Source: Hanstruepera neustonica (GTDB taxonomy: Bacteria; Bacteroidota; Bacteroidia; Flavobacteriales; Flavobacteriaceae). Taken from it: a stretch of 64,000 nucleotides of DNA. The stretch is from NCBI RefSeq assembly GCF_002895005.1, contig NZ_POWF01000002.1:62001-126000 (forward strand). Direction: 5' to 3'. The notes beneath the pieces were generated by a model. That model saw nothing but the letters and a program-made list of their open reading frames with translations, had not been told where the DNA came from and did no database searches. Both the position numbers and the translations under genes were made by a program. This document shows positions 36,104 to 45,185 of the stretch, piece by piece. Numbering within the stretch: position 1 is the stretch's first letter; every line of letters starts with the position of its first letter.

Positions 36104-39100
36104 TTAATCTTCACTTTGAACAGATGCGTTGGTTTTAGCTTGTTCGGATTTTATGGTATTCAATTCAGTTTGTGCTTCCTCTACGACGTCATCAAAATCT
36201 GGAAAATTTTCAATGACACTTTCTAAAATATAGGTTGCCTGAAAAGCATCTTCCAAAGCATAATAGTTTTTAGCCATGATGATCAAGCCTTTGGCTGAAT
36301 AATATTTATAACCCGAAAAGTCTTTGGCTAATTGTTGAACCGTTGTATTGGAAGCCTCATAATTTCCAGATTGGTGTTTGAAATAGGCATTATAATAAAG
36401 TGCTTCAGCAGCTGTTTCTCCTGTTGCTGTTTTTTCTACTTCAGTATACGCCATTTTAGCGCGTTCTTCGTTTCCTTGCTTAATAAAAGATCTAGCCATA
36501 ATGACATGCGCATCACTTTTAATTTTATTATCAATGCTGCCATTCGACAAAACCTTTTCAGCATATGAAATAGCTTGATCATATTTTTCCAATTGGTAAT
36601 TGGCTTTCATCAAATTGGATTGGGCAAAAATGACATTCTGTGGAAAGCTGGCCTCAACTTCCAATCGTTTTAGTATCGGAATGGCTTCGTTCCAATTTTT
36701 GTTTTCTAAATAAATCTGCGATAGCCTGGACAGAGCCTCTTCAGTAAATTCATTTTGGGTAGCATCAATAACCGCTTTATAATGCGGTGCCGCATTCGAT
36801 TTTAAATCTTTTTTGAAATATAATTGTGCCAAATAGAAATGTGCCTGCAAGGCATGAATACCTCGAGGGAATTCATTTAAATAGCCGTTAAATTGACGAA
36901 TGGCATCATCCGTTTTGTTTTCAATATATTTTTTTTCAGCTGATTCAAAGGTGGTATTATCCAAGTCAGCATCCGTGACATCCACATAATCCAATGTTTT
37001 TACCCAAGATGCATAGTCATTTACACGTCCTAAATCAATATAAATCAATCGTGCTGTTGCCACCGCCTGATTAGCTTCAGGTGTTCCTGGATAATTTGTT
37101 GCGACGGTTTTGAACTTACTTAACGCGCGTTCATTATCTCGAGCATTATAATATATCAACCCTTGTCTCAATTGGGCTTTAGGCGTTAAAACACTCATAC
37201 GATATTCCGAGTTCAGTCGGTCATACATTTTAATGGCTTTCTCTGATTCACCTTTTTTGACATAGGAATTACCCAATTCATACATGGCGTCATCACGTAA
37301 TGTGGATTTTGGGAATCTCTCAATAAAGGACTCTAATCCTGAAATTTTTTGGTTTGTATTTCCGGCGTAACCTTGGCTCAAGGTTTTTTGAAAAAAGGCA
37401 TAATCGGTATCAACTATATTTAACCTGACTGCCTGATCATAAGCCTGAATGGCTTCTGTATATTCAGTGGAAACAAAATGTGCATCACCTAATCTCAAAT
37501 AGGCATCATTTAAACGAATATCATCTTCTTTTACATGACTAATAAAAGCCTCAAAATGCTCACCTGATTGGGCGTAATTCTTTTGCTTAAAATACGTGTA
37601 AGCCAAATTATAATCAATATTTGTATACTCTGGTGTATCAGTTGAACTGGCTTGCTGCTTAAACTGTTTGAACCCAATTAAGGCATCTTCATAATTGGTT
37701 AAATTATATTCGGTTTCGGCTTTCCAGAAAGTCGCACGAGCCGTATACATATCATCTCGTGGCTCCTTGATTGATTTCTCAAATAAATTTTTAGCTTCTT
37801 GGTAATTGCCTTCGTTGTACAATTCCAGTCCTCTGTAAAATGCTACTTTTTGATAAGCAACCTTATTTTCAAAACTGCGTTTTCCTTCAAGTAAGCTTAA
37901 TGCCTCTTTATAGTTTTTTGAAGTTATATAAGAATCTATCAATAGGGTTTCTATTTCTTCCTTGTAAGCCGTATCTGGATACTTTTCCAAATAAGAAGTC
38001 AGCACTTGTGGAACTGATTGATAAGGATTCCCTATTTCGTAACTAATTTTGGCATAGTTTAACCAAGCGTCTTCCTGGATTTTTAAATCAAAATCCATTT
38101 GGGATGCATTCCTAAAAGCGTTTAACGCTTCTTGCTTCTTATCAAGATGCACATAACTTTCACCCAAATGGTAATAGGCATTTTGAGCCACACCATTATT
38201 ACCATCGACTATTTTATTGAACTCTGATATAGCCTCCTCATAATTACCCTGTTTATAATGGGCATAACCCAACTGATAGTAGTCTGTATTGTTCCATTTA
38301 CCACGTCTACCTTTAAATTCCTTTAAATGAGGAATCGCTTCAGCATACTGTTCTAAATTAAAATAACTTTCGCCTATAATTTTGTTGAGTTCTGACACTT
38401 CGTTTGGGTCACTATCTGGCAAACGTTCTTTTGCTAATTTGATAGCCTCTTCAAACTTCCCTAACTTAAAATTCAAGTCCGCTTGATAGTAAGACAGTTT
38501 CTCCTTGTATTTTTCCTGATCGCTTACCTGATCAAAATATTCATTAGCTTGATTATAATCATCATCCTGATAAGCCATAAAACCCATGTAATATTTTGCT
38601 TGAGAACCATATTTTTGGGATGTTTCCAATCTAGAAAGATAAGTCTTTGCCGTTTTATAATCACCTGTAGTAAAGGCTACATACCCATTGTTGAAACTAA
38701 ATTTGTCCCGTTCACTCCTTGCCAAAGAATTCTCATCAACTTTATCATACCATTTTTTAGCATAGGCATATTTACCATTAACAAAATAATAGTCAGCAAC
38801 ATCTAAAAAGGCCGTATTGCGTTTGGTGCTTGTAGGATAATTTTCAACAAAACCCTCTACCAGTTTATCGGCATTTTGCTGATTGAGCCTGACTGCACAA
38901 TTCGCTATGTAGTAATCGCAATCAGATTTCAGGGCATCTGTTTCTGCGTCTTTTTTGATGCTTCTAAATAATGATTGTGCCGCGAGATACTGATTGTTGT
39001 TATAGAGTGATAATGCTTTTTGATACTCGACCAAATCATTAGTGTAGGCTTCCGTCTGCTGTGCAAATGTTATTTGAAAAATTCCAAAAACCAGTGTGAA

Positions 39101-39124
39101 AAATAAGGCTATTCTTCTATACAT
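36104..39124 (-). CDS. Large tetratricopeptide-repeat protein, exported
   Basis: A 1006-aa protein with signal peptide MYRRIALFFTLVFGIFQITFAQ. Almost the whole mature chain is TPR helices: recurrent patterns such as LGYAHYKQGNYEEAISEFNK, LGDAHFVSTEYTEAIQAYDQ and LAQLYFKKDLKSNAAPHYKA, about 20 or more repeats. Such long periplasmic solenoids act as scaffolds for envelope complexes. The gene lies directly before an outer-membrane barrel gene, suggesting that the two proteins work together. An exact TATCTTTG promoter element lies about 25 bases upstream. Confidence 0.9.
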   Translation of the reverse strand: MYRRIALFFTLVFGIFQITFAQQTEAYTNDLVEYQKALSLYNNNQYLAAQSLFRSIKKDAETDALKSDCDYYIANCAVRLNQQNADKLVEGFVENYPTSTKRNTAFLDVADYYFVNGKYAYAKKWYDKVDENSLARSERDKFSFNNGYVAFTTGDYKTAKTYLSRLETSQKYGSQAKYYMGFMAYQDDDYNQANEYFDQVSDQEKYKEKLSYYQADLNFKLGKFEEAIKLAKERLPDSDPNEVSELNKIIGESYFNLEQYAEAIPHLKEFKGRRGKWNNTDYYQLGYAHYKQGNYEEAISEFNKIVDGNNGVAQNAYYHLGESYVHLDKKQEALNAFRNASQMDFDLKIQEDAWLNYAKISYEIGNPYQSVPQVLTSYLEKYPDTAYKEEIETLLIDSYITSKNYKEALSLLEGKRSFENKVAYQKVAFYRGLELYNEGNYQEAKNLFEKSIKEPRDDMYTARATFWKAETEYNLTNYEDALIGFKQFKQQASSTDTPEYTNIDYNLAYTYFKQKNYAQSGEHFEAFISHVKEDDIRLNDAYLRLGDAHFVSTEYTEAIQAYDQAVRLNIVDTDYAFFQKTLSQGYAGNTNQKISGLESFIERFPKSTLRDDAMYELGNSYVKKGESEKAIKMYDRLNSEYRMSVLTPKAQLRQGLIYYNARDNERALSKFKTVATNYPGTPEANQAVATARLIYIDLGRVNDYASWVKTLDYVDVTDADLDNTTFESAEKKYIENKTDDAIRQFNGYLNEFPRGIHALQAHFYLAQLYFKKDLKSNAAPHYKAVIDATQNEFTEEALSRLSQIYLENKNWNEAIPILKRLEVEASFPQNVIFAQSNLMKANYQLEKYDQAISYAEKVLSNGSIDNKIKSDAHVIMARSFIKQGNEERAKMAYTEVEKTATGETAAEALYYNAYFKHQSGNYEASNTTVQQLAKDFSGYKYYSAKGLIIMAKNYYALEDAFQATYILESVIENFPDFDDVVEEAQTELNTIKSEQAKTNASVQSED

Positions 39125-39148
39125 GAATGCTATTTTTTAATTCAAAAT

Positions 39149-39156
39149 CAAAGATA
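39149..39156 (-). promoter_or_regulatory. -7 element of the TPR gene promoter
   Basis: TATCTTTG on the minus strand matches TAnnTTTG exactly, 24 bases upstream of the TPR gene ATG. No clear -33 TTTG is seen. The 193-base spacer to the divergent glycosyltransferase gene also holds TACATTTA at 39273-39280 on the plus strand, a weaker candidate. Confidence 0.55.
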
Positions 39157-39317
39157 AATCAATATGTATTCCATAACGGCGGAATTAACTTATAATTATA
39201 AACAGAGTTATAAAAATTGCTGCTTCACAAAAATTACCAACCGCAACATGGGTAAATTTTTAAAGAAAACTATACATTTACAATTAGAAACCAATCCGTT
39301 TCCTCTGACCCTCTTTT

Positions 39318-40046
39318 ATGAACACCACTTGCGCAATTATTGTTCCATGTTTTAACGAAGCCAGTAGAATTGATTCAGAAAAATTCAGAGCCGTTGAAAA
39401 ACAAAACAAAACCATTACATTTTATTTTGTAAATGATGGAAGCACTGATAACACAAAGGGTATTTTAGATGAGTTGTGTAAATCTTCAAATTGCTTAAAT
39501 GTATTACACCTTAAAAAAAACGTAGGTAAAGCAGAAGCTGTTCGTCGAGGCGTATTAAATTCGAAAATGGACTATGACTATGTTGGCTATTTAGATGCCG
39601 ATCTTTCAACTCCTTTAAAAGAAATTGATCGTTTATTGAAATTTGCCCAGGACAATCATAAGAATTTTGTGATGGGTTCTCGCATTAAAATTGTTGGAAA
39701 TGCTATCGATAGACGTTTAAAAAGACATATTTCAGGACGAATTGTTGCGACTATTATTGATTCGTTTATATTAAAGTTAGGCATTTATGATACGCAATGT
39801 GGCGCCAAAATAATTGATTATCAGTTAGCTAAAGAACTATTCAAAGACCCTTTTAAAACAAAATGGTTGTTTGATGTCGAATTAATTCTACGTACCAAGC
39901 TCAAATATGGCAAAGCATATTGTTTAGAAAATATAGTTGAAGTTCCCTTGTTAGAATGGCAGGACATTGGGCAATCTAAAATTAGTTATTTAGATATTTT
40001 GAAATTGCCCTCAGATTTTATAAAAATACATAACCATTATAAGTGA
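39318..40046 (+). CDS. GT2 glycosyltransferase, polyprenyl-phosphate sugar synthase-like
   Basis: A 242-aa GT-A fold enzyme. The nucleotide-sugar motif NDGSTDNT is at 39-46, and the metal-binding DAD is at 93-95 in GYLDADLSTPLKEID. The segment GSRIKIVGNAIDRRLKRHISGRI resembles dolichyl-phosphate glucose/mannose synthases (ALG5/DPM1). It probably loads a sugar onto undecaprenyl phosphate at the cytoplasmic face. Its stop overlaps the GTG start of the next gene, a GT-C-like membrane protein, suggesting that the second enzyme uses the lipid-linked sugar. A complete GT-A core is present but no C-terminal TM anchor. Confidence 0.87.
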   Translation: MNTTCAIIVPCFNEASRIDSEKFRAVEKQNKTITFYFVNDGSTDNTKGILDELCKSSNCLNVLHLKKNVGKAEAVRRGVLNSKMDYDYVGYLDADLSTPLKEIDRLLKFAQDNHKNFVMGSRIKIVGNAIDRRLKRHISGRIVATIIDSFILKLGIYDTQCGAKIIDYQLAKELFKDPFKTKWLFDVELILRTKLKYGKAYCLENIVEVPLLEWQDIGQSKISYLDILKLPSDFIKIHNHYK

Positions 40047-41383
40047 TATTTCTTAAAAAGGCATATAACATACTTTTACAAAACCCAGTTAGAAATCTAT
40101 TGATTTATGCGGTGTTATTAAGGGTTTTAGTATTTGTTTTTTATCATGCAATCACCATATTTCCTGATACTGAAGATTATGTCAAACTAGCTTCTTTTAT
40201 AGGTAATTTAAGCCTTGATAATTATACTGGTGAGAGAACACCTGGATTTCCGTCATTTATTGCATTGGTTGGACAAAACTTATACATAACCGTTTTCCTA
40301 CAAGTTATTCTTGGTATCGTTTGTACTTATTTACTTTATGATTTCTGCTGGATGAAATCTAAAAATAAACACCTAGCGTTTATTACGGCGTTTGTAACCA
40401 CTTCCTTTTTACATGTTGTATTTTACGAGTTTGCCATTTTAACAGAATCTCTTGCCTATACATTAATGGTTTTAGCTTTTTGGTTTATTGAAAAATATAA
40501 ACTATTGGAAGTTTCAGCTTCAGTCAAAAACCTATTTATTTTATCGCTTATTTTAAGTGCATTGTATTTAACGAGGCCTTTATTCATCTACTTCCCAATT
40601 GGGTATTCTCTATATTTTACAGTAAAAAATTTCAAAGTAAATACCAAAGCTGTTATCATTAAAGCTGTTATTATTTTAATAATTCCTGTCTTCAGTTTTT
40701 ATAGTTGGAATTCACTGAACAAACGTAATATTGGCTACTTTACTAGTAGCTATTACTTGGGAATTAATTTAGCACAAACAGCCACAAGTTTTTTTGAAAA
40801 AGCTCCTGACGAACATCACGTTATTAGAGATATTTTCGTAAAACATCGCCGTTATGTCGTTGAAAACGAACCTGATTATCAATATCCTATGACAGTATGG
40901 TATGCATATGATGAGCTTATTGAAACAACGCAACTTTCACCACCAGAATTATCTAATCAACTTGGTCAAATATCCATAAACCTCTTTAAAGAATATCCAG
41001 GCCTCTATTTAAAACAGGTTTTCATATCGTGGAAAGACTTTTGGGGAGGCACCTCTACTCTGTTATGGAATGTAGACAAATTTGAATTAAAACTCATTCG
41101 AAAAAGCCTTGTTGGCCTGTGGAATTACATTCAAAAACCAGCATTAGTTTTAATAAACATGTTATTCTTGATTTTTGCTTTCAAAAAGGGAATTGTTGCA
41201 CTTAAACGAAAGCTACGAGTTTTAGATTCCGATTTATTTTTGGTATTAATAATTCTATCTGGTTCACTTGCTCAAGCATTGGTAGCCTATGGTACAAATT
41301 CTCGATTCTGCTTTCCCTATTTCGCATTAATTGTTTACTTTGTGATATCGAATATTTTTTCTTTTAAAAACTCTAAATCGTAA
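40043..41383 (+). CDS. Polytopic GT-C-like glycosyltransferase (copy A)
   Basis: A 446-aa protein with about 10 membrane helices. The first exoplasmic loop has an acidic motif, FPDTEDYVKLASFIGNLSL, then GERTPGFPSFIAL, as in GT-C enzymes that take sugar from polyprenyl phosphate. Near the end, AYGTNSRFCFPYF is conserved in a second gene at 53828-55159, which is clearly paralogous. The GTG start overlaps the stop of the GT2 gene (GTGA). It likely transfers the lipid-linked sugar to a glycan or protein outside the inner membrane; the acceptor is unknown. Confidence 0.75.
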   Translation: MIFLKKAYNILLQNPVRNLLIYAVLLRVLVFVFYHAITIFPDTEDYVKLASFIGNLSLDNYTGERTPGFPSFIALVGQNLYITVFLQVILGIVCTYLLYDFCWMKSKNKHLAFITAFVTTSFLHVVFYEFAILTESLAYTLMVLAFWFIEKYKLLEVSASVKNLFILSLILSALYLTRPLFIYFPIGYSLYFTVKNFKVNTKAVIIKAVIILIIPVFSFYSWNSLNKRNIGYFTSSYYLGINLAQTATSFFEKAPDEHHVIRDIFVKHRRYVVENEPDYQYPMTVWYAYDELIETTQLSPPELSNQLGQISINLFKEYPGLYLKQVFISWKDFWGGTSTLLWNVDKFELKLIRKSLVGLWNYIQKPALVLINMLFLIFAFKKGIVALKRKLRVLDSDLFLVLIILSGSLAQALVAYGTNSRFCFPYFALIVYFVISNIFSFKNSKS

Positions 41384-41385
41384 TC

Positions 41386-42066
41386 ATGCAGCAAGTACTT
41401 TATCTTAAAGACGCTTCTATTTTTCAAGGTGATAGTTTGGTATTATCGGATATCAATGTTGAAATAAACAAAGGTGATTTTGTATATCTCATAGGTAAAA
41501 CTGGAACTGGAAAAAGTAGTTTTATGAAAACGCTTTACGGTGATTTACCTTTAACGAAAGGCGAAGGTAGTATTGTAGATTTTGATTTAAGAACCTTAAA
41601 GGAGAAAGACATTCCTTTTTTAAGAAGAAAGCTAGGCGTTGTTTTTCAAGACTTCAAACTTTTAACTGACCGAACAGTTAATGACAATTTAAGTTTTGTT
41701 CTAAAAGCGACTGGTTGGAAGGACAAAAAAGAAATGAACAGCAGAATTGAAGAGGTTTTGGACAAAGTCGGCATGAAAACCAAAGGCTTTAAATATCCGC
41801 ATGAACTTTCCGGTGGTGAGCAACAGCGTGTTGCCATTGCTAGAGCCCTGTTAAACAACCCTGAATTGATATTAGCTGATGAGCCTACTGGAAATTTAGA
41901 TCCACAAACCAGTGTTGAAGTTATGGAAGTCCTTCAGGATATTAATAAAAATGGTAATACTATTTTAATGGCTACCCACGATTATGCCTTACTTTTAAAG
42001 TATCCGAGTAAAACACTTAAGTGTGATGACAATCAGGTTTATGAGGTGGTTCAGAAGAAGAGTTAA
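41386..42066 (+). CDS. ftsE: FtsE-like ABC transporter ATP-binding protein
   Basis: A 226-aa ATPase with Walker [10 protein letters not shown] (37-45), signature LSGGEQQR (141-148) and Walker B ILADE (162-166). The [15 protein letters not shown] segment is FtsE-like. In Bacteroidota this protein is usually annotated FtsE; with FtsX it would control cell-wall hydrolases at division. No ftsX is adjacent; the FtsX-like permease at 27323 is of the LolC/E type and far away. It begins 2 bases after the GT-C gene, so it is probably co-transcribed with the glycosyltransferases, an unusual context. Confidence 0.85.
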   Translation: MQQVLYLKDASIFQGDSLVLSDINVEINKGDFVYLIGKTGTGKSSFMKTLYGDLPLTKGEGSIVDFDLRTLKEKDIPFLRRKLGVVFQDFKLLTDRTVNDNLSFVLKATGWKDKKEMNSRIEEVLDKVGMKTKGFKYPHELSGGEQQRVAIARALLNNPELILADEPTGNLDPQTSVEVMEVLQDINKNGNTILMATHDYALLLKYPSKTLKCDDNQVYEVVQKKS

Positions 42067-42076
42067 AAATAGATAA

Positions 42077-43024
42077 CTATACTTTTTTCATATTTTTCTG
42101 AATTTTTATCAGTGCATTCACTATTGGCAAATTTTTAATGATTTCCTTAAAATTGGAATCCTTATTAAATGGCGACATAACCAATAACAGCCCTATGCAC
42201 ATAATTGCTCCATACATGGACACATCTAATGTAAGGGCAATTCCAGCATGAAGAAACAACAACAAAATACCCCAAACCCGGTGAAGATTGGCTCTAAAAA
42301 ACACAACAATTGAAAACAATTCAATATAAACGGCTCCTAAATACAGTAGCCAAGCTAGGTGGTAATTTTCAACTAGCCATGCACCCACCAAAGTTGGTTC
42401 AATCAACTGGTTTTGTAAAATAATGATATTACGCATGGACAAAGGCGAAAATAAACTCACCTGACCATTAAAACATTCTATAACTCCCCAAAATAATTTC
42501 CAAAAACCAGTTAACGAGTAAGATAACAACAAGAAAAACTGCATGGTTGCAAACATTAAAATGGTTTTTGCTTTATAATGTTCGGTTTTTGAATTGGGCA
42601 TAAACATCAAGCAAAACAAATACATGAGCGGCAAATAAAGTCCATGATTTATCTTTCCAAACGAATTGGTGAAAGCCACAAACAAAAAGAAATTGAAAAA
42701 GGCAAAAACCTTTAAAAACAAATTATTGCTCTTAAAGCATAGCAATACAAATGATAACAGCAAAGTCAATTTAAAATATAAGGCCATATAAACCGAAGGG
42801 ACTCCCTTAAATAATAATAGAGGCCAAAGCGGATTGATTCTTTCGGCTACCTCCAGTTCTTGTACATTGAAAACATTATTAAAAACCAACACCAAGAAGA
42901 ATATATATGAAAACTTGATGATTATTTGAATGTCTTCATATAATCTATCAATTGGCTTATCAAAAATTGAAAACTTACCAATTGTATGTTTCCAGAAGTA
43001 ATGATCTTTTATATACTCAATCAA
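42077..43024 (-). CDS. Polytopic membrane protein, HTTM-like
   Basis: A 315-aa protein with about seven or eight membrane helices and short polar loops. The arrangement (GLYLPLMYLFCLMFMP, later LLLFLHAGIALTLDVSMYGA) resembles HTTM-domain proteins related to vitamin K-dependent carboxylase, but the match is by eye and weak. The only plausible start is the TTG at 43024, overlapping the stop of the upstream 151-aa gene by 8 bases; the first ATG lies about 80 codons in. The two genes look translationally coupled and may act together at the membrane. Confidence 0.6.
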   Translation of the reverse strand: MIEYIKDHYFWKHTIGKFSIFDKPIDRLYEDIQIIIKFSYIFFLVLVFNNVFNVQELEVAERINPLWPLLLFKGVPSVYMALYFKLTLLLSFVLLCFKSNNLFLKVFAFFNFFLFVAFTNSFGKINHGLYLPLMYLFCLMFMPNSKTEHYKAKTILMFATMQFFLLLSYSLTGFWKLFWGVIECFNGQVSLFSPLSMRNIIILQNQLIEPTLVGAWLVENYHLAWLLYLGAVYIELFSIVVFFRANLHRVWGILLLFLHAGIALTLDVSMYGAIMCIGLLLVMSPFNKDSNFKEIIKNLPIVNALIKIQKNMKKV

Positions 43025-43472
43025 AATTTACAATCTTGTTATTTACAATTGAACAAACCTTTCGCACTTTTTCTGAATTCAAATAATCTGTTTGACTCAA
43101 GTCCAACTCTTTTACAAATAAATCATAATTACTTCCATTTGGTAATAATTTAAGGAACTTGGTTTCTTCTATTTGGTTTTTATTAAAGTTATTGGAAACG
43201 GCCTGATAGAAATTAGCCACATTTAAATTCATGTCAATAAGCGAAACATGATGAATGTTATTAAGCTCTAAAATATTGGTTGGTGGAATTATGGAATCTC
43301 CTATTTTTGTAACCATGACATAGGGAAATTCAATATTATCAGGAGTTTTAGAATAAAGAGACCATCTAAAGAAAGGAAATATTTCCTTGTTATATGTGGT
43401 GAATCGACCAACAAAAGCTATTGTTAAATAAATAAAAGCCCAAAAAACAATAAAGTTTTTATAAAATTTCAT
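43017..43472 (-). CDS. Hypothetical membrane-anchored protein
   Basis: A 151-aa protein starting at ATG MKFYKNFIVFWAFIYL; an upstream TTG adds only six residues. One N-terminal helix (about 5-23) is followed by a polar, probably periplasmic domain with many Asn residues. No family is recognised. It overlaps the HTTM-like gene by 8 bases, so it is likely a partner of that protein. It sits downstream of the secreted beta-helix gene on the same strand, with a 70-base gap. Confidence 0.6.
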   Translation of the reverse strand: MKFYKNFIVFWAFIYLTIAFVGRFTTYNKEIFPFFRWSLYSKTPDNIEFPYVMVTKIGDSIIPPTNILELNNIHHVSLIDMNLNVANFYQAVSNNFNKNQIEETKFLKLLPNGSNYDLFVKELDLSQTDYLNSEKVRKVCSIVNNKIVNFD

Positions 43473-43542
43473 ACTGAATAGTCGCGACAAGCCTAAATTA
43501 AATAATATTTATAAAAGAACGCACCAATACAGTTTCTAAAAA

Positions 43543-45135
43543 TTAAAACAGCCATTTAAAGAAACGCTTAAAAAAACTTTCCTGCTCTAATTTTTCAATT
43601 GTTTTTGGTACTTCAAACTCAACAATAAATACTCCAAAGTTATTGAGCGTTTTATTATCTGCTTTCTCTAAATTCATAGGAATTTCAATTAATGCAGAAT
43701 CATTTAAAACACCCCTTTTCAATACGCTGTCAAGATTTTCGACATCTTTAATGATATATTTAGTATTTGCTGGAATTGAATATTCGCTAAAATCAACATT
43801 TACAGCAGATCCTTCCTTACTAAAAAGCACGACTCTATAGGAATTAGGTTTAAAGTCATTTTTAGTAATATCTAGTACTGGGTTAAGATTAAACTCTTTG
43901 ATATTCCTATGTTCACTATCTGTATCCTGTTTAAATGCTGATTGCCAATTACCAAATAAGTATTTTTCCTTATCTACACGAAATGGAGTCTTATTTTTTG
44001 TAAAATAAATGTTTTTGTTCAAACTTTTAGGTTTGAGATTGCTTGCTGCTGGTGACAATAAATGAATATAACCTCCATAAAGAATGTTATTGGTTACTGA
44101 AACCGATTTTGCATAAAGTAAACGCAATGGGTTATTCCTTCCCAAAATAACATTGTTAGACACAATAACATTCTCAACAGGTGCTTTATGGTAGTACCCA
44201 ATAGTTAATGAAGGTGCATCACCATCTACTTCGTTTCCTTTATAATTGGTGTTGTGATACAATATATTATTTGTAACATTGATATTTTTGGCAACATTAA
44301 TTCCATTTCTATCATTGGAAGCTACAATAATATTATCAACCGTTCTTCCTGAAACCAAACCACTATTAAAAATCACATTATTATCGAGTGTTATGTTTTT
44401 CACGTACTCTCTATCAGCTTTTTTATTGGCCGACCATACTTCAATACCCTTGTAATAGTTATTGAAAATGATATTATCCTTTAAAATTCTAGTTTCAGAA
44501 TCACTATCATTTTGAACATAAAAACCTTCACCCAATCCGGGATATTCTTTCCCTATATAACCATTATCATAAACAATACAATTTGAAATTATAGTACCTC
44601 CGGTCTTGTTCCACGAACCAAAACCTAAACCGTTATTGCCATGTATTATAAGGTTAATAAACTTGCAGTTGGCACCGGCATTATGGCTAATACCACCAAA
44701 TTGACGAAAACCTTCTATAGTTTCATCTCTAATGGTCAAACCAATTGGTGAAATTTCAAAATTTTGATAAGTAACATTTTTACCCCTTATACTTAATGTG
44801 GCAACGGCAGGCCCAGGGACATTTCCATTCAAAATTGCCCATTCATCTTCATAAGAAGCTACGATTATGTTTTTACCATTTATAGTGCTATACAACTGAC
44901 TGTTAAATCTGCCCGAATAAACACCACCATGCAACCAAATGGTATCACCTCCATTTACTACATCGGGTTTTTGGCTTAAGGCTGTTTGTAAATCCCAAGG
45001 ATTTTGCAAACTCCCATCTCCCTCTTCGGATCCTTTAATAATTTGATGATCTTTAGGGAACACATGAAACTCCTTTTGCGCATGCAGTTGTAAAACGATC
45101 AAACACACACTTATAATTGATAAAATTGATTTCAT
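43543..45135 (-). CDS. Secreted right-handed beta-helix protein
   Basis: A 530-aa protein with signal peptide MKSILSIISVCLIVLQLHAQ. The central region (about 70-400) is a parallel beta-helix: repeated asparagine-rich strands such as NIIVASYEDEWAI, NNVIFNSG, NILYHNTNYKG and NNVILGRNNPL. The fold is shared by pectate lyases, alginate epimerases and tailspike proteins. Catalytic residues cannot be assigned. Given its place in a surface-glycan region, it may trim, epimerise or bind polysaccharide (inference). The C-terminus is a short beta domain ending in a hydrophobic Phe/Lys-rich tail. Confidence 0.8.
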   Translation of the reverse strand: MKSILSIISVCLIVLQLHAQKEFHVFPKDHQIIKGSEEGDGSLQNPWDLQTALSQKPDVVNGGDTIWLHGGVYSGRFNSQLYSTINGKNIIVASYEDEWAILNGNVPGPAVATLSIRGKNVTYQNFEISPIGLTIRDETIEGFRQFGGISHNAGANCKFINLIIHGNNGLGFGSWNKTGGTIISNCIVYDNGYIGKEYPGLGEGFYVQNDSDSETRILKDNIIFNNYYKGIEVWSANKKADREYVKNITLDNNVIFNSGLVSGRTVDNIIVASNDRNGINVAKNINVTNNILYHNTNYKGNEVDGDAPSLTIGYYHKAPVENVIVSNNVILGRNNPLRLLYAKSVSVTNNILYGGYIHLLSPAASNLKPKSLNKNIYFTKNKTPFRVDKEKYLFGNWQSAFKQDTDSEHRNIKEFNLNPVLDITKNDFKPNSYRVVLFSKEGSAVNVDFSEYSIPANTKYIIKDVENLDSVLKRGVLNDSALIEIPMNLEKADNKTLNNFGVFIVEFEVPKTIEKLEQESFFKRFFKWLF

Positions 45136-45185
45136 AATTACAAATTTACAATTACCGTACCAAGAACTTATTCATATTCAATGCG

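Noticed and set aside
36046-36114. Upstream GTG start for the outer-membrane barrel protein
   Set aside because: It adds a polar 23-residue tail before a normal signal peptide and overlaps the TPR gene; the ATG at 36045 is better.
27323-42066. FtsX-like permease at 27323 as the partner of the FtsE-like ATPase at 41386
   Set aside because: They are 13 kb apart on opposite strands and the permease has LolC/E rather than FtsX features.
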